The notes under the pieces were generated by a model, which did no database searches, had not been told where the DNA came from, and saw only the letters and a program-made list of their open reading frames with translations. From Cognaticolwellia beringensis (GTDB taxonomy: Bacteria; Pseudomonadota; Gammaproteobacteria; Enterobacterales; Alteromonadaceae): 64,000 nucleotides of DNA. Made by a program: the position numbers and the translations under genes. Shown piece by piece: positions 29,752-37,761 of the stretch (within the stretch, counting starts at the first letter, position 1; every line of letters begins with the position of its first letter). The stretch is from the NCBI RefSeq assembly GCF_002076895.1, contig NZ_CP020465.1:1674001-1738000 (forward strand). Reading direction: 5' to 3'.

Positions 29752-29788
29752 ATTGGGCACAAATATCTAGTCAACATTTGTGCCCAAT
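29752..29788 (+). promoter_or_regulatory. Perfect 13-bp hairpin directly before the M61 peptidase ATG
   Basis: The arms ATTGGGCACAAAT (29752-29764) and ATTTGTGCCCAAT (29776-29788) pair perfectly around an 11-base loop. The ATG at 29789 follows at once, and an alternative GTG at 29780 lies inside the right arm. No T-run follows. In mRNA this would bury the translation start region; in DNA it could be an operator. Confidence 0.65.
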
Positions 29789-31582
29789 ATGATCCAATAT
29801 CAAATTTGTCCTATCAACCCAAATAGTCACTTATTTGAGGTTTTATTATCTTTTAAAAGTACCCCTGGCCAAAGCTACACCTTAACTTTACCTGCTTGGT
29901 TACCTGGCAGTTATATGATCCGTGACTTTGCCAAGAGCATTACCGAAATTTGCGCCTATGACAGCAATCAGCAAGCGATTAGCTTAAGTAAAATAGACAA
30001 ACAAACTTGGACATTACAAGCCAGTGATGAGCAGGTTCAAGTACGCTATCAAGTATTTGCTTTTGACTTATCAGTACGCACTGCTTATTTAGATAGTCAG
30101 CGCGGTTTTTTCAATGGCAGTTCAACTTTTTTACAAGTACAAGAGTTAAGTGAACAAACGTGCCAACTCACCATTCAACCATCAACGTTAGTTGAACATA
30201 ATCAATGGCGTGTAGCGACGGGCTTACCAAGGGCGCAAGGCACAGAAAAATACCAATTCGGTCAATATATTGCCGATAACTATCAACATTTAATCGACTG
30301 TCCTGTAGCGATAGGTGAGTTTGACAGCACAGAATTTACTGTCGAAGGTGTGGTACATCACTTAGTGTTCACCAGTAAGCATTACGGGGATACTGAACGA
30401 TTAGCAGCTGATATTAGTAAGCTATGCCAACATCACATAAGCGTATTTGGTGAAGCGCCTTTTAAAGAGTACTGGTTTATTACCCATTTGCTTGCCAATG
30501 GTTTTGGCGGTTTAGAGCACAAAAACTCGACTATTTTACAGGCCAGTCGCTTCGATTTACCCAATCCGCAACAATCTTCGGCGGAGCGTACTGAAGATTA
30601 TAAAACCTTCTTAAGCTTATGCTCACATGAATATTTCCATGCTTGGAATGTTTGTCGAATTAAACCGAAAGAATTTGTGCCTTACAATTTAAAGCAAGAA
30701 AGCTATACCAAGCAATTATGGGCATTCGAAGGTATAACGTCTTACTACGATGACTTTTCGCTTTATCGCACAGGTTTGATTAATTTTGAAGAATATTTAG
30801 CCATATTAGCGAAAGCAGCCACACGGGTTAACCGAGGTGTGGGTGAGTTAAAACAAAGCGTAACCGCTTCAAGCTTTGACGCCTGGACCAAGTTTTATCA
30901 ACAAGGTCCCGATGCCGTGAACAACATTGTAAGTTACTATGTTAAAGGCGCTTTAATTGCACTTTGGCTAGACTTAACTATTCGCAGTAAATCGAATGGT
31001 CGGTATAGTTTAGACACGTTAATGCGAGAGTTATGGATCCATTTCGGACGCACAAATATCGGTACCAGTGAAGAGGACTTTATCAACATTGCTAATCTAC
31101 TCTGTGGTGAAGATATTTCATCGACCTTTAAACACTATTTATACAGTAACGAACGCATAGATTTAACCTCTCATCTGGCAAGTTATGGCGTAGCATTGCA
31201 AAAACAAAAATTCAAAAAGTTAAATAGTGTAGAGACGACTTCAGCTGAGCATTACCACGCCTATTTCGGTGCACAATATAAAGCACAAAGCTTTGGTTTA
31301 ACCATCACACAAGTACTAGAAAACTCACCCGCCGCAACAGCAGGGTTAGCGGTGAACGATATTCTTATTGCGGTAGACAAAGTCAAAGTTACAGAGCAAT
31401 CACTACAAGCACTATTTGATCACTCACCCGCTAACAGTGAGCTAATTTGCCATTTCTTTCGTGATGATCAATTGCTGAGCTCGACCATAACAGTTACTGA
31501 CTCACCGTTAGCTGGCATAGCGTTTAACGTCATTGATGAAAGCTTAGTGAAACGCTGGCAGGACATTATATCAATCGAATAA
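29780..31582 (+). CDS. M61 family metallopeptidase with PDZ domain
   Basis: This protein of about 600 residues belongs to the M61 (glycyl aminopeptidase-like) family. The N-terminal beta region (IQYQICPINPNSHLFEVLLS) is followed by the zinc site CSHEYFHAWNVCRIKP (HExxH at about residue 283) and the downstream acidic ligand in LWAFEGITSYYDDF. A PDZ domain lies at about 500-590 (LTITQVLENSPAATAGLAVNDILIAVDKV). No signal peptide is apparent, so it is probably cytoplasmic. The start could be GTG 29780 or ATG 29789; neither has a clear ribosome site, and a perfect hairpin covers this point. Confidence 0.9.
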   Translation: MPNMIQYQICPINPNSHLFEVLLSFKSTPGQSYTLTLPAWLPGSYMIRDFAKSITEICAYDSNQQAISLSKIDKQTWTLQASDEQVQVRYQVFAFDLSVRTAYLDSQRGFFNGSSTFLQVQELSEQTCQLTIQPSTLVEHNQWRVATGLPRAQGTEKYQFGQYIADNYQHLIDCPVAIGEFDSTEFTVEGVVHHLVFTSKHYGDTERLAADISKLCQHHISVFGEAPFKEYWFITHLLANGFGGLEHKNSTILQASRFDLPNPQQSSAERTEDYKTFLSLCSHEYFHAWNVCRIKPKEFVPYNLKQESYTKQLWAFEGITSYYDDFSLYRTGLINFEEYLAILAKAATRVNRGVGELKQSVTASSFDAWTKFYQQGPDAVNNIVSYYVKGALIALWLDLTIRSKSNGRYSLDTLMRELWIHFGRTNIGTSEEDFINIANLLCGEDISSTFKHYLYSNERIDLTSHLASYGVALQKQKFKKLNSVETTSAEHYHAYFGAQYKAQSFGLTITQVLENSPAATAGLAVNDILIAVDKVKVTEQSLQALFDHSPANSELICHFFRDDQLLSSTITVTDSPLAGIAFNVIDESLVKRWQDIISIE

Positions 31583-31752
31583 ACTGCCATTGCAAACTAT
31601 ACTTGTAATCTATACATGTAAACTAAAGCGTACTAAATTGCTGACAACATCTAGCGAGTAAACTCGTCATTAAATTAGTGCGCATTATCGAGTTATGGTA
31701 AAAATTAACTTAATTCGAGATTCACTTATCTTCTAACTTAAGTAAGTACATT

Positions 31753-32286
31753 ATGATTAATTTAAAACGTATCCACCATGTGGCTTATCGATGTAAAGAT
31801 GCAAAAGAAACCGTTGATTGGTATCAAAAACATTTAAACATGGAACTCACCGTTGCTATTGCAGAAAACGAGGTGCCGTCAACCAAAGCGCCAGATCCAT
31901 ATATGCATATATTTTTAGACGCTGGCATGGGCAATGTTTTAGCATTTTTTGAAATCCCCAACTCGCCTGATATGGGCCGCGATGAGAACACACCACAATG
32001 GGTGCAACATATTGCCTTAGAAGTTGAAGATGTTGACGCCTTGGTTGCTGCAAAAAACGATCTACAAGCACTTGGCTTAGACATTTTAGGCCCGGTCAAT
32101 CATGGTGTATTTAAATCTATTTATTTCTTTGATCCAAATGGTCACCGCTTAGAATTGGCGGCAAACACCGGCACGACAGAGCAATATGACGAACTTAAAC
32201 GGGTAGCATCGTTAATGGTTGAGGAATGGTCAAAAACCAAAATAGCACCAACCCACGCCGCTTGGTTACATGAACTAGACGATTAA
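31753..32286 (+). CDS. VOC (glyoxalase/bleomycin-resistance fold) family protein
   Basis: This is a 177-residue single-subunit VOC protein: KRIHHVAYRCKDAKETVDWY at the start, HIALEVEDVDALVAAKNDL in the middle and KSIYFFDPNGHRLELAANTG near the end. Candidate metal ligands are the histidine in RIHHVAY, the histidine in QHIALEV and the glutamate in HRLELA. The family includes glyoxalase I, dioxygenases and epimerases. The substrate cannot be assigned here. It is a single gene with no functionally related neighbour. Confidence 0.78.
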   Translation: MINLKRIHHVAYRCKDAKETVDWYQKHLNMELTVAIAENEVPSTKAPDPYMHIFLDAGMGNVLAFFEIPNSPDMGRDENTPQWVQHIALEVEDVDALVAAKNDLQALGLDILGPVNHGVFKSIYFFDPNGHRLELAANTGTTEQYDELKRVASLMVEEWSKTKIAPTHAAWLHELDD

Positions 32287-32568
32287 GAGTTTGAAATAGC
32301 ACTCGTTTTTCAGAGTTTTGTAAGACATTGCCCATTTGAACTTAGCGTAATAAAATAAAATTACATTTATTAACATAATTATTACAATTAAAAACAAAGA
32401 CTTGCTGAACATTTGATTTTAGTACAACAAATAAACGAAAAAAACAGCTTGATGCTTTATCAAACTCACGTAAAGTATGGGGCAGCTACATAGGTAGCAC
32501 TACACAAAACGGATAATATTTGCACGGAAAGCAATAAGCGTTAATTAACGCAGCACATGATTTAAAAT

Positions 32569-32685
32569 ATGGATTGTTTACTAAAGCTTAGGATGAGTAT
32601 TGCAGTATTTTGCCCAAGAGGGTATCAGGGAAAGCCTAAAAAAGCGTCAGGACGACCGAAAAAAATAAAATTACGCACGGAATAA
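32569..32685 (+). CDS. Possible small basic protein with AT-hook-like motif (low confidence)
   Basis: The 38-codon frame from ATG 32569 (or ATG 32593) to TAA ends with KPKKASGRPKKIKLRTE. The GRPKK core flanked by lysines resembles an AT-hook, which binds the minor groove of AT-rich DNA. No good ribosome site is seen for either start, so the frame may be chance or a gene remnant. The orphan terminator about 115 bases downstream is the main argument that something is transcribed here. Confidence 0.2.
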   Translation: MDCLLKLRMSIAVFCPRGYQGKPKKASGRPKKIKLRTE

Positions 32686-32798
32686 TAATAACAATAAAAT
32701 TGGAAATTAAAAAATTCACAGGGATCGTAACAAAAGGCTAGGATAGCCACTTAAGAATCGGGACTATACATGTTGGCATATGCCACATATTTCTCCAA

Positions 32799-32827
32799 AG
32801 GCGACGTTAATAACGTCGCTTTTTTTC
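32799..32827 (+). terminator. Rho-independent terminator without an obvious upstream gene
   Basis: The perfect stem GCGACGTT/AACGTCGC with an AAT loop is preceded by AAAG and followed by seven T. The nearest annotated plus-strand stop is 513 bases upstream. Confidence 0.85.
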
Positions 32828-32895
32828 TTTCTATCGCTGTTTAGCGTGGAATGTCGTAAAATAGACCTAATTGTTCATTATTTTAAGTTATTATT

Positions 32896-33468
32896 ATGTC
32901 TCGTACGAAAAAATCACGCAAACCGGGCACTGGCTCTATTGGCATCCTTAAAGATGACAAAAAAAAATTAGTCGAACCGAAGCCTCGCAGAGCAAAGAAA
33001 GCGAATGGTAACGAAGCGGGAAATCGCCAAAAAGAAGCCACACCAAAAATCATCAATAATCCAAACTCAGCTAAAAACAAAGATCCTCGCATTGGTAATA
33101 AAACGCCTATTGATTTAGGTAAAAAAGTTGCTGCGCCGATTAAAGTTAAACCCGCTAAAAAGGTTCAAGATAACTCACCTATAGCGGCAATTCGTGCTGT
33201 CGAAGTTAGCGAGACCTTGGAAGAGCAATTAGGTCGCATCGAACAAGACCCTAGATTACTTGAAATACTCGAAAAGCAAGATGCTGACGAAGCCTTAACG
33301 CCAGAAGACGTTATCTATTTCAATACGCTAATGGAACAGCATGAAAAAATCAGTGAAGAATTAGGTTTAGATGATGACGAAGAAATTGTAGCACCGGCTA
33401 AAAGATCGGACTCTGAAGATGATCTATGGGACAAGTTTGATAACAGTGATTTATCAAAATTTGAGTAG
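32896..33468 (+). CDS. yihI: Der GTPase-activating protein YihI
   Basis: This 190-residue highly charged protein has the YihI start MSRTKKSRKPGTGSIG, a long basic disordered N-terminal half and an acidic C-terminal helical part (EQLGRIEQDPRLLEILEKQD, DLWDKFDNSDLSKFE). YihI stimulates the GTPase Der/EngA and so modulates 50S ribosome assembly. The basic N-terminus probably contacts ribosome or RNA. The DUF2489 gene follows after 9 bases, a conserved pairing in Vibrionales and Alteromonadales. Confidence 0.9.
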   Translation: MSRTKKSRKPGTGSIGILKDDKKKLVEPKPRRAKKANGNEAGNRQKEATPKIINNPNSAKNKDPRIGNKTPIDLGKKVAAPIKVKPAKKVQDNSPIAAIRAVEVSETLEEQLGRIEQDPRLLEILEKQDADEALTPEDVIYFNTLMEQHEKISEELGLDDDEEIVAPAKRSDSEDDLWDKFDNSDLSKFE

Positions 33469-33477
33469 GTATCAATA

Positions 33478-33978
33478 ATGCTTTTAAACCCTTGGATTTA
33501 TCTAGCTTTATTAGCTCTTGTTATTATTGGCGTATTAGCCGCAATAGCCACCAAGTTATTGCGTCAATTGAAACAACAAACGCTTGAGCAAGAGCAACAA
33601 AAAGCCGCTCAACAGCAAGCATTGCAACAGCATGATAAAAAAATAATTTCTAGTGTTGTTATTATTGTGCGCGCAATGAAAGAAGAGCAATGCGATATTG
33701 CAGAAGGTTGTTGGCGCTTAAGTGTTCTACTTGACTCATTAAAGTTAAGCCAAGACCTACATGTGCAATTTCCAGCGATATTCAAATTTTATGAAGCCAT
33801 AAAGCATATGCCGATTCTAGCTGCACGGAAGAAGCTAGATAAAAAGTCTCGTATGAAACTAGATTTCGAGCGAATGAAACTAGAAGCAGAAATGGCAGAC
33901 GATATTCGCAAAGATATCGAACTACTGCACCAATACGCCAATGAGCGAAATAGCATGCTGAGTGCAGCTTCTGCTTAA
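33478..33978 (+). CDS. DUF2489 family membrane-anchored protein
   Basis: This is a 166-residue protein. One N-terminal transmembrane helix (WIYLALLALVIIGVLAAIA) is followed by a Gln-rich coiled coil (about 25-55; KQQTLEQEQQKAAQQQALQQ) and the DUF2489 region. The latter has the typical QCDIAEGCWRLSVLLDSLKL and FYEAIKHMPILAARKKLDKK blocks. The soluble part should be cytoplasmic. Function is unknown, but the conserved position right after yihI suggests a shared transcript. Confidence 0.85.
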   Translation: MLLNPWIYLALLALVIIGVLAAIATKLLRQLKQQTLEQEQQKAAQQQALQQHDKKIISSVVIIVRAMKEEQCDIAEGCWRLSVLLDSLKLSQDLHVQFPAIFKFYEAIKHMPILAARKKLDKKSRMKLDFERMKLEAEMADDIRKDIELLHQYANERNSMLSAASA

Positions 33979-33987
33979 TACTTTTAG

Positions 33988-34536
33988 TTAACCTTCTAGC
34001 TGACCTAAACTAAATCGACAATCGGCGCTGAAAAACACCAATTCAGCGCCATTGCCCTGGTTATCCTCACGGGCTAAATCTACCCATTGATAATAAACAT
34101 TACGATGTACCTTTGCCTGCAAGTTTCGTCTAACCGTGACATATAAGCCACCATCTTCGGACACTTCTAATGGATGTTCAGTATTTAGGATAAAGCTGTC
34201 ATCTAAATTAGTCGTCACTTGCATCTGAGTTTTCTGTTCATCTAGCCATTGCCATTGTGTTAAAACAAAGGGTGCATCTTCGACGACAATACCAACCTTT
34301 TCGACCGGTGTTACTAAAAAATACTTATCATCTTCTTTTTTTAAAACCGACGCGAATAGCTTTACCAAAGACAAACGTTTAAACACTGTGCCGTTGTAAA
34401 ACCAACTACCATCCGACTTTATTTCTAAATCAATATCACCACAAAAAGGTGGATCCCATAATTCAACCGGTGGCATTTTTTTAGCCTTGCCCTGTTGAGA
34501 ATCAGAAATTTGCGCAGAAATTTTTTCTAATGACAT
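33988..34536 (-). CDS. DUF1285 family protein
   Basis: This 182-residue soluble protein has the DUF1285 signature: PPVELWDPPFCGDIDLEIKS, DGSWFYNGTVFKR, then FLVTPVEKVGIVVEDAPFV. The family structure is a two-domain beta fold; the role is unknown. ATG 34536 gives the natural start MSLEKI, whereas extension to a TTG at 34545 adds only three residues. It is convergent with the yihI-DUF2489 pair, with nine bases between stops. Confidence 0.85.
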   Translation of the reverse strand: MSLEKISAQISDSQQGKAKKMPPVELWDPPFCGDIDLEIKSDGSWFYNGTVFKRLSLVKLFASVLKKEDDKYFLVTPVEKVGIVVEDAPFVLTQWQWLDEQKTQMQVTTNLDDSFILNTEHPLEVSEDGGLYVTVRRNLQAKVHRNVYYQWVDLAREDNQGNGAELVFFSADCRFSLGQLEG

Positions 34537-34680
34537 AATAATCAACTTAATAAGTAGCTTTACCTAATGGTAGCAAGTTAAACGTTAAAGTTGAAATAGC
34601 TAAATCATTACCCATTGAATTAAAAATTCTGCTTTGGCAGGTTTAATTCAACCAAAATGAAGCAAAATAAAATATTTTTC

Positions 34681-34710
34681 TTGTCAATTAGCGCATAAAT
34701 GCAATATACT
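34681..34710 (+). promoter_or_regulatory. Promoter of tRNA-His
   Basis: TTGTCA (34681-34686) and TATACT (34705-34710) are separated by 18 bases and followed by a GC-rich discriminator (CCTCGCGCC), as expected for stable-RNA promoters under stringent control. The tRNA begins about 32 bases after the predicted start point. Confidence 0.75.
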
Positions 34711-34749
34711 CCTCGCGCCTTACCACAAGGCGTTTCAAGTAAGTTCAGT

Positions 34750-34826
34750 GGTGGCTATAGCTCAGTTGGTAGAGCCCCGGATTGTGATTCCGGTTGTCGA
34801 GGGTTCAAGTCCCTTTAGCCACCCCA
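34750..34826 (+). tRNA. tRNA-His (anticodon GTG)
   Basis: This 77-base tRNA includes the extra 5-prime G and an encoded CCA end. The acceptor GGTGGCT pairs with AGCCACC, the D-arm is GCTCAGTTGGTAGAGC, and the anticodon loop ATTGTGATT carries GTG at 34784-34786. The T-arm is GAGGGTTCAAGTCCCTT. It is nearly identical to E. coli hisR. No other tRNA follows; instead an accessory region starts at its 3-prime end. Confidence 0.97.
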
Positions 34827-35743
34827 TTCTTCCCCTTTATATTCAAAGCCTCTGGGCAATCACAGACTATAATTAGCACTTTCTGATGAATGCTCCTGTG
34901 CATATTCTGTGAGTATTTGAAGCTAATTAGGTCTAATTACTTACACGTATATCCAACTTCTAGCTCATATCCTCAACATCGACCGGAACTGATTAACTTT
35001 GCCTGTTCAGGAAATTTACTGTCTATTTCCTGTGCTTTTTTCAGAAAAGTAAAAATATCGTTTCTAATGAAGACGTCTCGAAAGTGCGCATTATAGTTAT
35101 CTACTGATTGTTCTTTAGGTCAAGTTCTAGCCATAAGTGGAAGTTAGCTTTTGAGTTATTAACGGCAGTTCAGAGAATGAAAAATCAAAGGTCGATCTGC
35201 CAATATCCGACTTCCACTAACAACGGATAAAACTCCGTTAGTACGCATATATTAAGTTTTATTACCTTGTTTTATTCGAAATCCATTAATATCAAAGAAC
35301 ATGGTTTATCGCCAAAAATCATTGACTTGAGTTCGAAGAGATACCAACGAACGACATATCAAGCCAACTGATTACAAGTCAGTTGTTCGGTGGTAACAAT
35401 CTGTTGAATATACTGGCTTGTAGTGGTTTAAACCTGATTGATAGATAATTTATTTATAGTTTTATGTGGAATTCAATTATCTCATACTATTTTTATAGTA
35501 GAACCAATAAAAACATGCTTGTTAATATTATGTTCTAAAATCAATCGATTGATGAGTTTTCTGTGTCAGGTTATTTTACAGTTAAAATATTTATGTTGGA
35601 TTTACTTTTATATCTAGTTGAAATTATTGATTATTGTTGTACTGGCTCGTTTTGTGCACAGACTAGGTTTAATAAGGTGATGTCGTTTCACTTTAAGCAT
35701 TTACTTTCCAAAACTATTGGAAAAAATTAAAAGGGTATATCAA
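34827..35743. other. Gene-free region between tRNA-His and the PEP-CTERM gene
   Basis: About 900 bases without a credible gene. Structures seen are: an inverted repeat AGTGGAAGT/ACTTCCACT spaced by 65 bases (35136-35144 and 35210-35218); a bulged hairpin ACTAAC..GGA/TCCGTTAGT near 35216-35242; and a hairpin CAACTGA/TCAGTTG at 35365-35385. A 68-codon frame from 34890 has no homology I recognise and unconvincing composition. This looks like decayed mobile-element DNA. Confidence 0.45.
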
Positions 35744-36511
35744 ATGAATTTTAAATTTTTAAATGCCGCTATTGTCAGCTTGGTATTATCAGTTGGTGGT
35801 TTTGCTAATGCGGGAGTCATTCTTATTGGCCAGACGGCTGGTTATAATTACTCTAACATTGAGATAGCTTTGGAAACTGCTGGTCATAGTGTGGATTTTG
35901 TAGATTTAACTACAACAGATTCTGTATACAATGCATTTAATGCAACCAGCTACGATCAATTTTTCTTGTTTGATGTTACAACAAGTAATTTATTGAGCGG
36001 TAACGATTTATCATCTCTTGCTAATTTGCATAACCAACATAGCTCAATTGTTATGGACACACAGTCATATAATTATAACGCATGGGATTTAAATAACGCT
36101 AATGGGAATCAGATGTTAGTTAACATAGCCGATCAATTCTCATTATTTGGTGGAGGTGTTTTTTTGGGGACAGACCATGATAGCTGGGCGAAAAATGCAA
36201 ATGCAATGCTAAGTAGTTTTGGAATGGGTAATATCACCGGTGATATTTCTGGCGAAATAACTTGGTTTAACGCTGCTAGTCCAATTTTTAATGGGGTTAA
36301 CCCATTAAGCTGGGGTTCTAGCTCATACGGAAGAGCTTTGACAGGTGTGCACGGCGGTCAAACGTTTACGGCGCTAGCAGGCACAAGTTCAACCACATTC
36401 ATTAGTTCTAGTTTTGTTGATTCCACATCAGTCCCAGAACCATCTACACTAGCTATTTTTGCATTAGGTATGATTGGTTTAGCATCACGTCGATTTAAGA
36501 AACAATCTTAA
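35744..36511 (+). CDS. PEP-CTERM sorting domain-containing exported protein
   Basis: This is a 255-residue protein. The signal peptide MNFKFLNAAIVSLVLSVGGFANA comes first. A mature domain with a flavodoxin- or amidotransferase-like start (VILIGQTAGYNYSNIEIALE) and many Asn, Ser and Gly residues follows. The C-terminal sorting signal is VPEPSTLAIFALGMIGLASR followed by a basic tail. Exosortase should cut this signal during export to the surface or exopolysaccharide; no exosortase gene is in the window. ATG 35744 is chosen because it starts the signal peptide; an upstream start at 35717 adds nine charged residues. A terminator follows. Confidence 0.85.
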   Translation: MNFKFLNAAIVSLVLSVGGFANAGVILIGQTAGYNYSNIEIALETAGHSVDFVDLTTTDSVYNAFNATSYDQFFLFDVTTSNLLSGNDLSSLANLHNQHSSIVMDTQSYNYNAWDLNNANGNQMLVNIADQFSLFGGGVFLGTDHDSWAKNANAMLSSFGMGNITGDISGEITWFNAASPIFNGVNPLSWGSSSYGRALTGVHGGQTFTALAGTSSTTFISSSFVDSTSVPEPSTLAIFALGMIGLASRRFKKQS

Positions 36512-36539
36512 TATAGTTTTTTAATACATTATTCTAGAA

Positions 36540-36569
36540 ACATCAATTGTAATGATTGGTGTTTTTTTG
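36540..36569 (+). terminator. Terminator after the PEP-CTERM gene
   Basis: The stem ACATCAAT/ATTGGTGT (with a G-U wobble) and a seven-base loop are followed by seven T, 28 bases after the stop. Confidence 0.7.
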
Positions 36570-37006
36570 TTTCTGATGATTGGTAAATTATGTAGTTTTA
36601 TCAATAAACTATTACCATAGAATTAAGTATCCTTTGTTATGCCATATAAACAAAGACTTCTGACGATTCCATTTAAATAATTAACACTGTGGTACCTGTG
36701 GGGTCAGGTTCGTTGAAATGTCAGCAATGCTGTTTACCTCATTAGCGTCTGATATTTTGAATTCACTTAAGTCTTATTTGTCGGTTCACTTGTCGTGAGA
36801 TAATCCTAGGCTAACGTCTTCGTATCTTTGCTGACTGTTTTAAGGACGATTCTCTATTAATAAAAATGACAGGAAAGTGGCATAAGTGATCGTTACGAAT
36901 GTAAAAAAAAGAAGAATTAAAATTTTTATAAAACATAACGACCAAACGCCGAACATGCCCATTTGTGAGAATTGGCTAACTAATAAAGTTAGCCTGCATT
37001 TTTTAA
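36570..37006. other. Gene-free region after the PEP-CTERM gene
   Basis: No gene is seen. A hairpin GGCTAAC/GTTAGCC lies at 36974-36993, just beyond the stop of the small minus-strand gene, with a T-run only on the plus strand. The stretch near 36698 (GTGGGGTCAGGTTCGTTGAA) might be the remnant of a mobile-element end, but I cannot support that. Confidence 0.35.
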
Positions 37007-37141
37007 TTAATCATCAAAGATAAAACCAACTATACCGCCAATGGTAGCACCAATTACTATGCCTTGCGGACCAAATCGTGAGCCTATCAATTCACCTTTA
37101 GTTGCTCCTTTCATACCACTATCTAAAACTTTGTTACTCAT
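37007..37141 (-). CDS. Small glycine-rich, probably membrane-inserting protein (44 aa)
   Basis: The 44-codon minus-strand frame starts MSNKVLDSGMKGATKGELIG and ends in a hydrophobic glycine-zipper helix, GIVIGATIGGIVGFIFDD. The ribosome site AAGGGA (37151-37156) lies nine bases before the ATG, and a hairpin follows the stop. The pattern of glycine every fourth residue is seen in pore-forming bacteriocins, holin-like peptides, TA toxins and small membrane proteins; I cannot say which. It lies next to a toxin-antitoxin locus inside the tRNA-His-bounded region. No homologue is known to me. Confidence 0.6.
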   Translation of the reverse strand: MSNKVLDSGMKGATKGELIGSRFGPQGIVIGATIGGIVGFIFDD

Positions 37142-37156
37142 TCAATTATTTCCCTT

Positions 37157-37492
37157 AGATTTTGTAGTTCATACTGACAGCCGATATTTAATTCGTCTGA
37201 CGGTTAAAGGTGTTTGAGTTAAGTAAGTCATTACACTTTAAATTTAATGGTGTAATGTCCATTGAGTTTTTATGGTGTATTTGCTTTAGCTAGCCCCTGT
37301 CTAGAAAAGGATTATTTGCTCCAAATAAGGTGAGTCAAAATTAATAACTACCATAATTATTTTAAATTTAACGATAAGGGCATGATGCCGCTGGACGTTC
37401 TGTTCTAAATAATTTTTTTTACAGCTTTTATTACCAAGCTACATGGATAAATATAAACTGGTGTTAATAACCATAGTTATTGGGATATTCGA
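37157..37492. promoter_or_regulatory. Divergent intergenic region between the small protein and the antitoxin
   Basis: I see no gene in these 336 AT-rich bases. They should hold the divergent promoters of the 44-residue gene and the toxin-antitoxin pair. Short imperfect symmetries near 37410-37490 (for example AATAACCATAGTTATTGGG) could be the autoregulatory site of the antitoxin. Confidence 0.35.
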
Positions 37493-37759
37493 ATGCAACC
37501 AAAATTCTCAGAAGATGTCGTGCCCTTATCGGATCTTAAAATTAATCCAGTTAAGATAGTTAATCATGCTAAAGATTCTCATAGACCAATACTAGTCACT
37601 AGTCGTGGACGAGGTATTGCTGTAGTTCAAGGCTTAGACGAATATGAAAAAAGTATCGAAGAGCTTGCTTTCATAAAAGCTGTTGTCAAAGGCATGCTTG
37701 ATATTAAAGAAGGAAATAAATCGGATATCAGTGATGTAAAAGCAAGGCTAGGTTTGTAG
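37493..37759 (+). CDS. Antitoxin of the Phd/YefM family
   Basis: This 88-residue protein has the Phd/YefM layout: the N-terminal DNA-binding half contains VVPLSDLKINPVKIVNHAKD and RPILVTSRGRGIAVVQGLDE, then a C-terminal toxin-binding helix (EELAFIKAVVKGMLDIKEGN). It should neutralise a RelE/ParE-type toxin and repress its own promoter. The frame is intact. The partner toxin gene starts two bases after its stop and is broken, so the antitoxin may now be an orphan. Confidence 0.85.
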   Translation: MQPKFSEDVVPLSDLKINPVKIVNHAKDSHRPILVTSRGRGIAVVQGLDEYEKSIEELAFIKAVVKGMLDIKEGNKSDISDVKARLGL

Positions 37760-37761
37760 TT

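Larger units (their letters stand above)
32287..32895 (+). other. Intergenic region with an orphan terminator and a possible small ORF
   Basis: No established gene lies in these 609 bases. A strong terminator at 32799-32827 lies more than 500 bases after the VOC gene, which suggests an unrecognised transcript. A 38-codon frame (32569-32685) ends in a basic segment and is listed separately. A 12-bp palindrome, TGGCATATGCCA, lies at 32774-32785. The right end carries the yihI promoter region. Confidence 0.45.

Noticed and set aside
34890..35096. A 68-codon frame after tRNA-His
   Set aside because: No ribosome site, no recognisable domain, and composition rich in Cys, Ser and Leu unlike neighbouring genes.
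36698..36900. Transposase remnant beginning GTGGGGTCAGGTT
   Set aside because: The words are suggestive of mobile-element ends, but no coding remnant or matching second end could be identified.
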